A DNA stretch of 35,831 nucleotides from Chloroflexota bacterium (GTDB lineage: Bacteria; Chloroflexota; Anaerolineae; Anaerolineales; UBA11858): the NCBI GenBank assembly GCA_018263575.1, contig JAANWX010000079.1, positions 1,502 to 37,332 on the forward strand. The letters run 5' to 3'. Made by a program: the position numbers and the translations under genes. Positions 15,553 through 24,327 of the stretch are shown piece by piece. A model generated the notes under the pieces. It made no database searches. It was given only the letters and a program-made list of their open reading frames with translations, and was not told where the DNA came from. How positions within the stretch are numbered: the first letter of the stretch is position 1; every line of letters starts with the position of its first letter.

Positions 15553-18297
15553 TCACTGCCCTCGGTGTTTCATCGCCGCTTGCGCAGCCGCCAGACGGGC
15601 AATCGGCACGCGGAAAGGAGAACAACTCACGTAATTGAGGCCAATCAGGTGACACCATTCAATAGAATTGGGGTCGCCGCCATGCTCGCCGCAAATGCCC
15701 ACTTCGAGGTCCACGCGGGCGGAGCGGCCTTTTTTGACAGTAATGTCCATAAGTTGGCCGACGCCATCGCGGTCGATGGTCTGGAAGGGGTTCTCGGGTA
15801 GAATCCCTTCTTCTACGTAGGTGACCAAGAAATTCCGCTCGGCATCGTCACGGCTGTACCCAAAGGTGAACTGGGTCAGGTCGTTGGTGCCGAAGGAGAA
15901 GAACTCGGCCGTCTCGGCAATTTGGTCAGCGGTCAGCCCGGCGCGGGGGATTTCGATCATGGTCCCGAATTTGTAATCAAACACAACGCCTTTCTCTTCC
16001 ATCACCTTAGCCGCAAGCTCTTCCAGCTTAGGCTGAATGAAGTGCAATTCGTTCACGTGCCCGGTGAGGGGGATCATCACCTCGGGGTGAGGATCAAAGC
16101 CGCGCAACTTGACATCGGCGGCGGCCTCGAAAATGGCCCGCACCTGCATGCCCACAATCTCGGGCATGACCACACTCAAACGCACGCCGCGTAACCCCAT
16201 CATGGGATTGCTCTCGTGCATAGCCTGAACATTAGCCAGGAGGGATACCTTCTCTTCATCCACAGCGTTCTTGATACGGTTTTCGATTACAGCTTCCAAC
16301 AATTCATGTTCATCAGGCATAAACTCGTGGAGAGGGGGATCAATGAGGCGGATGATGACGGGTAGCCCGGTCATGGCCTCGAATAAGCCATCGAAATCAT
16401 CGCGTTGGTGAGGCAAGAGTTTATCTAAAGCTGCGGTGCGCGCTTTGGACGTCTCGGCCAGGATCATATCCTGAACAATGGGCAAACGCTCAGTTTCGAA
16501 GAACATATGCTCGGTGCGGCAGAGGCCAATTCCCTGGGCGCCGTACGTGCGAGCACGCTGGGCGTCTTCGGGATAGTCAGCGTTGGCCCACACCTGGAGG
16601 CCGCGAGTCGGCCAACCTTCGGGGAGGTCACGCACATCATCAGCGGCTGCAATTTTGTCGGCCCATCCCAATAATTCTAGTAATTCGGTTTGTTCCTCGA
16701 GGGTGGGGGCAATCGATTCTATTTCACCTACGAACGCTTCCCCGCTTGTGCCATCCACAGAGACATAATCCCCTTCTTTGACGGTAACGCCGTTGGCTGT
16801 CAATTGCCGTTTGTCGAGGTTGATTTTCATAGCCGAGGCCCCTACCACACAGGGGATGCCAAACTGGCGGGCAACCACAGCGGCATGAGAAGTAGCCCCA
16901 CCTTCACTGGTGAGCACGCCCTTGGCCGCTAGCATACCGTTGACGTCATCCGGCTTGGTAAAGGGGCGCACCATAATCACGTCTTGGCCTTCTTCCTTGA
17001 CCTTTGTCTCGGCGGTGTCAGCATCGAAGTATACGCGCCCAACAGCGGCGCCTGGAGAGGCGTTTACGCCGGTAGCAAAGCGCTTGCCAGCCTTTTGAGC
17101 CTCTTGTTTGGCTTCGAGCACAAATTGGGGATGTAAAAGGGTATCAACCTGGTCTGGCTCAACTCGTGAGACAGCTTCTTCTTTAGAAATCAGGCCTTCC
17201 TTAGCGAGGTCAACGGCAATTGTCACGGCCGCTTTTGCGGTGCGTTTCCCGTCACGTGTCTGAAGCATCCAGAGCTTCCCACGTTCAATAGTGAACTCCA
17301 CGTCCTGGACTTCTTTATAATGCTTTTCCAGTTTTTCAGAAATATCCAAGAATTGCTTGTATACCTCTGGCATGTCATCTTCTAGGTGCTGAATTTCGTG
17401 GGCGTTGCGGAGACCGGCGACAACATCTTCACCCTGTGCGTTGAGCAAATATTCGCCCCATATCTTTTTCTCACCAGTGGAAGGGTTGCGCGTAAAAGCC
17501 ACCCCAGTCCCAGAATTTTCACCCATGTTTCCGAAAACCATGGTCATCACATTAACGGCTGTGCCCAGGTCGTGGGGAATGCCGGCCGCGTTGCGGTAAT
17601 CAATAGCTCTCTTTACATTCCAGGAGCTAAAAACAGCCTCCGTCGACATGCGGAGCTGTTCGTAGGGGTCTTCGGGGAAGTCAAAACCTTCATGTTCCTT
17701 AACGATGTCTTTGAATTCTCCTGTGAGTTTTTTCAAATCTTCTGCGCTTAATTCGGTGTCGAGGTCAACGCCTTTTGCCTCTTTGTATTCATCCAAAGCT
17801 TCCTCGAAAGCCTCATCGGGAATACCCAAGACCACACCGCCAAACATCTGCACCAAACGGCGATAGGAATCGTAGGCAAAGCGCTCATCACCCGTCAAGG
17901 CAATGACACCTTTGATAGTCTCATCGTTGAGGCCAATATTAAGCACCGTATCCATCATTCCCGGCATTGATTGAACAGCCCCGGAGCGTGAAGACAACAG
18001 CAAAGGATTCTTGGCGTCACCAAATATTTTGCCTGTTTCCTCTTCGGTGGCCTTTAGCGCTTCTAAGGATTGTTCCCACATCCCTTCGGGGAATTCCTCG
18101 CCCGCGTCCAAATAGGCGAGACAAGCTTCCGTCGTCACTGTAAATCCTGGAGGAACAGGAATTCCAATCCGCGTCATTTCTGCTAGATTGGCCCCTTTCC
18201 CGCCAAGCAACGCACGAACCTTGTCCCAATCGTTACCGACATGTTTTTCAGCTTCTTCCACTTCGTGGAAAGTATAAACCCATTTACGTTCTGACAT
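15553..18297 (-). CDS. ppdK: Pyruvate, phosphate dikinase
   Basis: This 914-residue enzyme interconverts pyruvate, ATP and phosphate with PEP, AMP and PPi. All domains are present: the N-terminal ATP-grasp (LLGGKGANLAEM, 30-41; LSSRSGAVQSMPGMMDTVLN, 101-120), the swivelling phosphohistidine domain with GGATSHAAVVARQFG (466-480, catalytic His471), and the C-terminal PEP-binding barrel with GLCRTEHMFF and the active-site segment CGEHGGDP. Thr469, two residues before the His, is the position phosphorylated by PPDK regulatory proteins in other organisms. GGAGGAG lies 8 nt before the ATG. It is a single-gene unit with its own promoter region and terminator. In anaerobic lineages this enzyme links to PEP synthesis or PPi-based glycolysis. 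Confidence 0.97.
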   Translation of the reverse strand: MSERKWVYTFHEVEEAEKHVGNDWDKVRALLGGKGANLAEMTRIGIPVPPGFTVTTEACLAYLDAGEEFPEGMWEQSLEALKATEEETGKIFGDAKNPLLLSSRSGAVQSMPGMMDTVLNIGLNDETIKGVIALTGDERFAYDSYRRLVQMFGGVVLGIPDEAFEEALDEYKEAKGVDLDTELSAEDLKKLTGEFKDIVKEHEGFDFPEDPYEQLRMSTEAVFSSWNVKRAIDYRNAAGIPHDLGTAVNVMTMVFGNMGENSGTGVAFTRNPSTGEKKIWGEYLLNAQGEDVVAGLRNAHEIQHLEDDMPEVYKQFLDISEKLEKHYKEVQDVEFTIERGKLWMLQTRDGKRTAKAAVTIAVDLAKEGLISKEEAVSRVEPDQVDTLLHPQFVLEAKQEAQKAGKRFATGVNASPGAAVGRVYFDADTAETKVKEEGQDVIMVRPFTKPDDVNGMLAAKGVLTSEGGATSHAAVVARQFGIPCVVGASAMKINLDKRQLTANGVTVKEGDYVSVDGTSGEAFVGEIESIAPTLEEQTELLELLGWADKIAAADDVRDLPEGWPTRGLQVWANADYPEDAQRARTYGAQGIGLCRTEHMFFETERLPIVQDMILAETSKARTAALDKLLPHQRDDFDGLFEAMTGLPVIIRLIDPPLHEFMPDEHELLEAVIENRIKNAVDEEKVSLLANVQAMHESNPMMGLRGVRLSVVMPEIVGMQVRAIFEAAADVKLRGFDPHPEVMIPLTGHVNELHFIQPKLEELAAKVMEEKGVVFDYKFGTMIEIPRAGLTADQIAETAEFFSFGTNDLTQFTFGYSRDDAERNFLVTYVEEGILPENPFQTIDRDGVGQLMDITVKKGRSARVDLEVGICGEHGGDPNSIEWCHLIGLNYVSCSPFRVPIARLAAAQAAMKHRGQ

Positions 18298-18367
18298 AAA
18301 AAAACTCCTCCAAACTAACTAAATTGGTAAAAATCACCGGAGTGAGAACTGCGCCTCCAAGTGCACA

Positions 18368-18397
18368 AATATACCATTCTTACCTTTTATTTCACAA
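18368..18397 (-). promoter_or_regulatory. Candidate ppdK promoter
   Basis: On the minus strand TTGTGA (18392-18397) and TATATT (18368-18373) are separated by 18 bp, about 70 bp before the start codon. A second candidate pair (TTATGA, 17 bp, TAAACT) lies slightly upstream. Neither is close to consensus. Confidence 0.4.
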
Positions 18398-18463
18398 TTG
18401 CCAAGTTTACCACATTACAAGCGCTATCATAACCCTAAACAGAACAATTTTAAGGAAATTACC

Positions 18464-18684
18464 TAGTGTCGTGTCAATGTCATTAAGTTTAGCTCGGTTG
18501 TAGACCTGACAGGTTTCCCGACGGGACATTTTTAACTCGATTCGGTGCAACCAAGAGCATATTTCTGTCTAAAAGTGTGCTCTAAAAACTGTCAGGTCTG
18601 GGCCAAAAACCTTAACTAAATGACATTGAGTGTCGTGTCAAGCTACAAATTCATATTTGTCATTTTATAGTTGACACGACACTA
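18464..18684. mobile_element. Nested palindromic MITE-like element with TA flanks
   Basis: The outer ends are a perfect 12-bp inverted repeat (GTGTCGTGTCAA at 18466-18477, its complement at 18671-18682), each flanked by TA; with the next base the match is 15 bp. A third copy of the 12-mer, in the left-end orientation, lies at 18630-18641. Between the two direct copies is a second palindrome: TCAATGTCATT pairs with AATGACATTGA, and AGACCTGACAG (about 18501-18511) pairs with CTGTCAGGTCT (about 18589-18599). No transposase is encoded. TA flanks are the target duplication of IS630/Tc1-mariner elements, so a non-autonomous element of that type, invaded by a second element, is a reasonable reading. 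It fills most of the gap between ppdK and the protease. Confidence 0.65.
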
Positions 18685-18755
18685 GGAGTTCAACGCATAG
18701 AACTTTTTTTATTTACAATACTCTTTACAGTAGCCTTACAACACGTTCTAGAGCC

Positions 18756-18784
18756 TTGACACTTCTATTTAATGGCGATAACCT
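18756..18784 (+). promoter_or_regulatory. Candidate promoter of the S8 protease gene
   Basis: A perfect TTGACA (18756-18761) is followed after 17 bp by TAACCT (18779-18784), which keeps only the most conserved -10 bases. It lies about 75 bp before the protease ribosome-binding site. Confidence 0.35.
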
Positions 18785-18856
18785 GATAGCAATAACCTAA
18801 GTGTAGTATAGGAGCTTTTAAGGCAAGACCTTTATATGTAGGAAAAAGGAGTTTTC

Positions 18857-20610
18857 ATACTTATCATTACCTTAGTATCCCCCAGCTTTGCCGCCCTATC
18901 CCCTGTTAACGATAAAGATGTCATTGTCCAAGGGAGCAGCGCAACTGAAGTTGCCGAATTAGTGGAAAGCTACGGGGGAGAAGTAACATCTTACCTGGAA
19001 ATCATCAACGGCGTTGGCGCTACAGTGCCCGAAAATGTTTTAGCCCAACTTTTCGCCGAGCCTCAAATCACCTCCATCACGGCCAATGCCCAAGTAAGTC
19101 TATCAGACGACGATGAGGATTTTGAAGATAGAGATGATGATGACGACGATGATTACGAAGATAGAGACGATGATGACGATGCAAGAAGGACAAGAACAAA
19201 AGCAACAAGGACAAGAACAAAGACAACAAGGACAAAAACAAAGGCCACCAGGACGTTCCCGAAACCAACTACCCCGACGTAACAGGTGCTGATACCACCT
19301 GGGAAAAGGGCGAAACCGGTGAAGGAGTAACGGTAGCCATCATCGATACTGGCCTCAACGCCAAAGCTTTATTCCGACAAGATAAAGAAGCATCTCAACG
19401 TCTCGTGGGCTGGGCTGATTTCGTAGATGGCAAAAAATCACCGAAGGATCCTAATGGACATGGCACTCACATTGCTGGCATCATCGCCAACTCCCAGGTC
19501 GGGGAAGACGGCGAATGGAACGGCATGGCTCCCGGGGCAAATATCGTCTCTGTCCGGGTTCTCAACAAAGAAGGCTTTGGAACCTACGAGCAAGTCATTC
19601 AAGGCATTCAGTGGGCGGTCAAAAACAAGGACAAATACAACATCAAAGTCATGAACCTTTCCCTGGTTTCCCCGGTGCAATCTCCGTACTGGGCTGACCC
19701 CCTGAACCAGGCCGTTACCCGCGCCTGGGCGGAAGGCATCACCGTGGTGGTTGCCGCCGGAAACAGCGGTCCAGACCCGATGACCGTTGGCGTCCCGGGC
19801 AATAACCCTTACGTGATCACTGTGGGCGCTTTCACGGACAACTACACCCCCAACGATTGGAATGACGATTATCTAGCCCCCTTCTCCGCCGCGGGACCCA
19901 TGCTGGATGGTTTTGTCAAACCTGACGTCGTTGCTCCCGGCGCCCACATGGTCTCTACCATGCATCCCAACAGCTATCTGGCCCATCAATACAAAGATGC
20001 CAAAGTCGCTCTGGGCTATTACAAAATTGCTGGGACCTCCCAGGCTGCGGCCGTAGTCTCCGGGATCTCTACCCTGGCCCTGGCTGAAAATCCCGATCTA
20101 TCCCCGGATGAAGTCAAGTTCCGCGTCATGGGTACCGCCTTCCCCTGGGTTGATAGGGAAAACGACCTGGCCGGCTACAGCATCTGGCAACAAGGCATGG
20201 GCAGGGTCAACGCTCCCGATACGGTTTATACTGACCTTAGCGGCTTTGCCAATGTGGGAATGGACATCGAAGCCGACCTGGCCGGGAAAGAGCACTATGA
20301 AGGATATACTTACTACGATGCCGAGAACGAGCAATTTGTCCTCAAAGGTGGATTCGGCACCTGGGCGGGTGGCTTCGGCACCTGGGCGGGCGGATTTGGG
20401 ACCTGGGCAGGCGGATTCGGCACCTGGGCCGGAGGGTTTGGCACTTGGGCGGGTGGATTCGGCACCTGGGCCGGCGGGTTCGGCACCTGGGCTGGAAGCG
20501 TCCCCTGGGACGATACTGTTTATAATGACGAGGCCTTCGTTACCAGCTTCATGGCCGGGGAATCCCCCTCACTTACCTCTACAACCACCTCTATTGGAAT
20601 AAGCAAATAA
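18857..20610 (+). pseudogene. S8 (subtilisin-like) protease, frameshifted and lacking an ATG start
   Basis: Two frames together encode one secreted subtilase. Frame one (after a stop at 18839) has AAGGAG at 18846-18851, then ATA where ATG would be expected (18857), a hydrophobic signal-like segment (LIITLVSPSFA) and an I9-like propeptide, ending in an Asp-rich run. Frame two takes over near 19180 with a Lys/Asn/Asp linker (KKDKNK), then VAIIDTG (catalytic Asp), NGHGTHIAG (His), AAGNSG and AGTSQAAA (Ser). Adding one A near 19181 joins the frames into an unbroken Asp-Lys linker. The stretch from 19405 alone is open but lacks the catalytic Asp. The C-terminus carries seven GFGTWAG repeats and the tail SVPWDDTVYNDEAF. 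Either a recent pseudogene or a sequencing error; the ATA start favours real decay. Confidence 0.85.
20350..20496 (+). repeat. Seven 21-bp repeats encoding GFGTWAG
   Basis: Seven in-frame copies code for GFGTWAG with many silent differences between copies. The protein sequence has therefore been kept while the DNA diverged, which suggests selection on the repeat in the protease tail. Confidence 0.95.
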
Positions 20611-20673
20611 CCCTTTACAGAGAAATAAAAAAACTAGAGAATGAGTGGCTCCCTCATCCTCTAATCTCCTCCT

Positions 20674-20714
20674 CACCGCCGGATGTGTACAACCCAATCC
20701 GGCGGTGTTTTTTT
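20674..20714 (+). terminator. Strong terminator after the S8 protease
   Basis: A perfect 11-bp stem (CACCGCCGGAT with ATCCGGCGGTG) is followed by seven T (20708-20714). It separates the protease from the convergent ATPase gene, whose stop is at 20723. A weaker hairpin lies just before it (about 20633-20662). Confidence 0.92.
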
Positions 20715-20722
20715 AAGTTCTC

Positions 20723-23482
20723 TTAAAACGCTACCTTTTCCAATTCTTTCAAATCCAACTTAGCACCTAAAGACTGGAAAATCAAACGGGCCTCACTAGC
20801 TTGTACACGGGCGTCAACAAAATCCCCCTCTTCTTTTATCAATTTAGCCAAGACAGTCGCTGTGCGCCCAATTTCTAATTTATTCCCTAAAGAAACAAAT
20901 TTTTCCATACTCCTATTGAGCAATTTTCGAGCTGTTTTCAAATCTCCCCTCTTGAAAGCAATTTTTCCTTCTAAACGTACTACTCTGGCTTCCTCCAGGG
21001 TATATTGTCCGGCTGGTGCTTTATCAATGGATTCTAAAGCAGCCTTACAACTCTTTTCAGCTTTGCTAAATTCCCCTAACCCCAAATAAGCTTCCCCTTT
21101 GCACCAATACAAATCAACAAAGCTTTCCTGGGAACCAATCTCATTATAGATTCTTAAACTACGCTCACAATAATCTATCGTTTTGTCCCACTCTCTGGTA
21201 GCCATCCAATAAAGCGCTAATTGTAAATAAGCCGCACCTTCCAAAAAACTATGCCCAATATCACAAGCCTTATTTAAACATTGTTCAAGGTGGTATTTTG
21301 CTTGTCTTAAATCTCCTTTATCGATGTATAGAATACCAATATTCCCTTGTAAATGAATAGTAGCTTCAATATCTCCCAGCGAAGCATTCAGTTCCATGCT
21401 TTGTTCATAATTTTTCAAGGCGTTATCCCAGTTCTCTCGCCGCCATTCCAGCAAACCCAAGTTATTATAAGAGCGGGCTACGGCTGCTAAATCACCGATC
21501 TCTTCCTGAAGTACTAAGCTCTTCCGGAGGAAGTCAGCGGCTTGAGCCAATTCCCCTTTTTGGAAATATACCCCACCCAAGCGATTGAGGATAGAGGCTA
21601 TTACCTGATAGTGAGATGAACCCTGGACAATTTCCAGTGCCTCTCGTAAATAGCGCTCGGCTTGCTCTCCCTCTCCCTGCCGGAAGTGAATCCACCCAAT
21701 CTCATTTTTTATCTTAGCTCCTTCATTGAAAATTTCCTCACTATCTAGTGAAAAGAAAAGTTGTTGGGCATCTTCCAGATGCGATAATGCATTCTGGAAA
21801 TCCCCTTGGCGTTCGAATGTGGTGCCTATTTTACGGCAAACGGCTACTTGGGTCTTTATAAATTCATCTTGTTCGGGAGCGTGTTCAACAACTTCCAAAG
21901 CCTCATGATAATGTTTCCGGGCGCCTTCATATTCTCCCACAAAAAGTAAAACATCTGCCAAGCCGACATAAATCTGGAGTTTTTGCAAATCATTATGCTC
22001 AACGTGAGGTAATATTTCCAAGGCTTGCTCATAATGTCCACGGGCCTGATTGTTAACATAAGCGCGGGAAGCTCTCTTACCTGCTAAAATTAAATAATGG
22101 AGAGCACGCTCCAAATTTGAACTCCATGAATAGTGGCGTGCTAACAACTCAACATGCTCGTTAATGCGGTCGGCGTATACTTTTTCAATGGCTGCCCCAA
22201 CTGCCTCATGCAATTCTTTGCGTTCTTTGCGTAATAATGTGCCATAAATTGCGTCAGAGGTAATCACATGGCGGAATAAATAGTTTTGTTTTTCAGTTTT
22301 GGATTTGTGTTGAATAAATCCTCTCTTAACTAAAAGAGCTAATACAGTTTCTAGTTCTTGTTGAGAAGCAACATCCGCTACCTCAGACAGCACATTGAAA
22401 TTGAAATCCCGCCCAATTACAGCCGCAACTTGAACAATTCGGCGTTGTTCAGGTAAGAGGCGATCAAAACGAGTCAGCGCCAGGGCTTCGAGGGTAGCAG
22501 GGATACCTATGGATTCCCCCTCTTCACCTAACTTCCAAGTTCCATTCTTGCGAATGATCTGGTTGCTATCGATCAACATCCGTAAAAGTTCTTCCAAGAA
22601 AAGCGGATTACCAGAAGAGCGTTGAATAATTTGCTTCACGAATGTTTTTGGTAAATCAGCATCTCCTACTAACCTTGAAAACAATTCTTCACTTTGCGTT
22701 TTTGAGAGCGGCTTTACTTTTATTTTCTGGAAGTGTTCTGGTAAACGTCGCGAGGCTTTCGAGATAATTTCAGACAATCCATCTTCAGAAAAAGAACGAG
22801 AGACTCCACAGAGAACGAGAGGAGTATGTTTTAGGGAATTCAATAGAAATACAAATAATTTAATAGAAGCTTCGTCGGCCCAATGCAAATCTTCCAAGAT
22901 CAAAAAGAGGGGTTGTCTTCTCGCTTCAGCAACCCATAACTCCTGAACGGCTAAAAATATTTGTTGGCGAAGTTGTTCTCCTTCCAAGTAACGGAGACGT
23001 TCAGCATCACTCTCTTCAGAAGGAGAGAGCGAGAAGAGATGTTCTAGATAGGGCAACACTTCTTTGGATTGTTCCCCCAGGGTGCGGGATGTCTTTTGGG
23101 CCAAACGTTCTCGTATTTCTGCATCCGCTTGTTCGCCGTGTATCCCAAAATATCCTCGCATGAGTTCAATGAAAATCCAGTATGGAATGGAACGGCGGTA
23201 GGTGAGGCTGCGTCCTTCCAGGATACGCCAAGGTGCTTTTCCTAGGTGGTCTTTTAACTCTGAAACCAGGCGACTTTTCCCAATCCCGGCCTCTCCTTCC
23301 ACTAGTACCAACTCACCACGCTGTTCCTGAATGGCGGTATCTATGGCCCTTTGTAGCCGCATAAATTCTGACTGACGTCCAATCAGTGGAGTACGCATGC
23401 CCTCAATGCCTCGCAGGGCTTCAGGACGAGCCTTTGGTCCAACGAGTTGATAGGTTATGACTGGATCTTCTACACCCTTCAA
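20723..23482 (-). CDS. AAA ATPase plus TPR part of an interrupted adenylate cyclase-type regulator
   Basis: Read from 23482 this is 919 residues. It opens with YQLVGPKARPEALRGIEG, the usual link after a cyclase domain, then a STAND-like ATPase: RTPLIGRQSEF, Walker A GEAGIGKS (63-70), Walker B LFLILEDLHWAD (192-203). From about residue 430 a long array of TPR-like helical pairs follows (examples: ALHYLILAGKRA, ALKNYEQSMELNASLGD). It is in the same frame as the cyclase part (23519-24133) and separated from it only by one TGA. The codon at 23482 is TTG with no ribosome-binding site, so it is the 3' part of one broken gene, not an independent gene. Such proteins sense signals through TPRs. The region is AT-richer than its neighbours. 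Confidence 0.85.
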   Translation of the reverse strand: MKGVEDPVITYQLVGPKARPEALRGIEGMRTPLIGRQSEFMRLQRAIDTAIQEQRGELVLVEGEAGIGKSRLVSELKDHLGKAPWRILEGRSLTYRRSIPYWIFIELMRGYFGIHGEQADAEIRERLAQKTSRTLGEQSKEVLPYLEHLFSLSPSEESDAERLRYLEGEQLRQQIFLAVQELWVAEARRQPLFLILEDLHWADEASIKLFVFLLNSLKHTPLVLCGVSRSFSEDGLSEIISKASRRLPEHFQKIKVKPLSKTQSEELFSRLVGDADLPKTFVKQIIQRSSGNPLFLEELLRMLIDSNQIIRKNGTWKLGEEGESIGIPATLEALALTRFDRLLPEQRRIVQVAAVIGRDFNFNVLSEVADVASQQELETVLALLVKRGFIQHKSKTEKQNYLFRHVITSDAIYGTLLRKERKELHEAVGAAIEKVYADRINEHVELLARHYSWSSNLERALHYLILAGKRASRAYVNNQARGHYEQALEILPHVEHNDLQKLQIYVGLADVLLFVGEYEGARKHYHEALEVVEHAPEQDEFIKTQVAVCRKIGTTFERQGDFQNALSHLEDAQQLFFSLDSEEIFNEGAKIKNEIGWIHFRQGEGEQAERYLREALEIVQGSSHYQVIASILNRLGGVYFQKGELAQAADFLRKSLVLQEEIGDLAAVARSYNNLGLLEWRRENWDNALKNYEQSMELNASLGDIEATIHLQGNIGILYIDKGDLRQAKYHLEQCLNKACDIGHSFLEGAAYLQLALYWMATREWDKTIDYCERSLRIYNEIGSQESFVDLYWCKGEAYLGLGEFSKAEKSCKAALESIDKAPAGQYTLEEARVVRLEGKIAFKRGDLKTARKLLNRSMEKFVSLGNKLEIGRTATVLAKLIKEEGDFVDARVQASEARLIFQSLGAKLDLKELEKVAF

Positions 23483-23518
23483 TGCTCGAGGAGATTGTTT
23501 TTCAAAATCAAACAGTTT

Positions 23519-24133
23519 TCAAGTTTGGTGATATACCTTCTCACTTACTAAAATCGTATCAGGTTCAGCCGCACTCCCCACTCGTTGAGCCAGGTTGACA
23601 GTATCTCCAATGACCGTATAGTCCAAATGATCATCCAAACCAATCCCGCCAGCGATAACGGTCCCGGAATTCAAGCCAATGTGCATTTTTAGCCTACTGT
23701 CTATTTGGGTATTAAGTTCCCAATTGAAGCGTTTTAGAGCTACTTGCATATCCATGGCAGAGCGAATGGCCCTTTCAGGATCGTTTTCATGTGCAATAGG
23801 AGCCCCAAAAAGAGCCAGGATTCCATCCCCCAAAATTTTATCTACCATTCCCTCATAGCGATATACACATTCCATCAAAAGGCGAATGTATTGTTGGATG
23901 ATTTCGTAGAGATCTTCTCCATCTATGCGTTCCGAGATAGATGTGTAATCCGTTAAGTCTGCAAAGAGAACGGTAACTTTACGACGTTCTCCCTTTGCTT
24001 CAAGGCCCGCTTTACGGAAACGTTCCATTAAATCAGGCCCCACCATAACACCAGAAAACTCTTGTACAGCTTTTGGGGTACGCTTCACTTCTCTGGGGTA
24101 GGGGTTGGCTCTGCTTGCAAAGGTGTCCCACAC
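23519..24133 (-). CDS. Class III adenylate/guanylate cyclase domain, middle part of the interrupted gene
   Basis: The domain has both metal sites (VTVLFADLTDYT and ILGDGILALFG), a Lys before the second, and VIGDTVNLAQRV with the transition-state Asn and Arg, so the catalytic core looks intact. It stops at TGA (23519-23521) right where relatives continue with a LFDFE-type strand. Reading through gives KLFDFEKQSPRALKGVEDP, in frame with the ATPase part. A C-to-T change of CGA (Arg) to TGA would explain the stop. Upstream, the expected zinc ribbon is present but in another frame (24085-24195). Confidence 0.85.
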   Translation of the reverse strand: MWDTFASRANPYPREVKRTPKAVQEFSGVMVGPDLMERFRKAGLEAKGERRKVTVLFADLTDYTSISERIDGEDLYEIIQQYIRLLMECVYRYEGMVDKILGDGILALFGAPIAHENDPERAIRSAMDMQVALKRFNWELNTQIDSRLKMHIGLNSGTVIAGGIGLDDHLDYTVIGDTVNLAQRVGSAAEPDTILVSEKVYHQT

Positions 24134-24195
24134 TTGCCGCAGAAGTTCATTCCGTCCGGATTATCAAATTCGCAATTTGCACATCGGATAGCCAT
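24085..24195 (-). pseudogene. N-terminal zinc-ribbon part of the cyclase/ATPase gene, out of frame
   Basis: A 36-residue reading frame begins MAIRCANCEFDNPDG and continues NFCGKCGTPLQAEP, the double CxxC ribbon (Cys5, 8, 19, 22) that normally opens cyclase-ATPase-TPR proteins. The ATG at 24195 has GAGGT 6 nt upstream, so this is the true translation start of the ancestral gene (20723-24195, about 1157 residues). The frame ends at a TGA (24085-24087) and overlaps the cyclase frame; restoring one base between about 24085 and 24130 would join them. Runs of C in this stretch are possible indel sites. Confidence 0.75.
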
Positions 24196-24327
24196 CTGTT
24201 ACCTCAGATTAAGGATAACACAATTTTGGCTTAAAGAATAGAATTCGATTTACATTTATGCTAGGTCTAGAATCCCCTTCTTCGCGAAACGCATCACCTT
24301 ATGGGTGGCAGTGAACAATTAATCTTT

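Noticed and set aside
19174-19186. Programmed -1 frameshift in the S8 gene
   Set aside because: No slippery heptamer or downstream structure is evident; a lost base is the simpler explanation, helped by the missing ATG.
18962-19282. Independent 106-residue gene
   Set aside because: It is the propeptide and linker part of the frameshifted S8 protease; its Arg/Thr-rich end is the out-of-frame reading of the linker.
23519-23521. TGA recoding (selenocysteine or reassigned codon) in the cyclase gene
   Set aside because: Neighbouring genes such as the korA and korB homologues use TGA as a normal stop, relatives have no Cys or Sec here, and a simple CGA to TGA change explains it.
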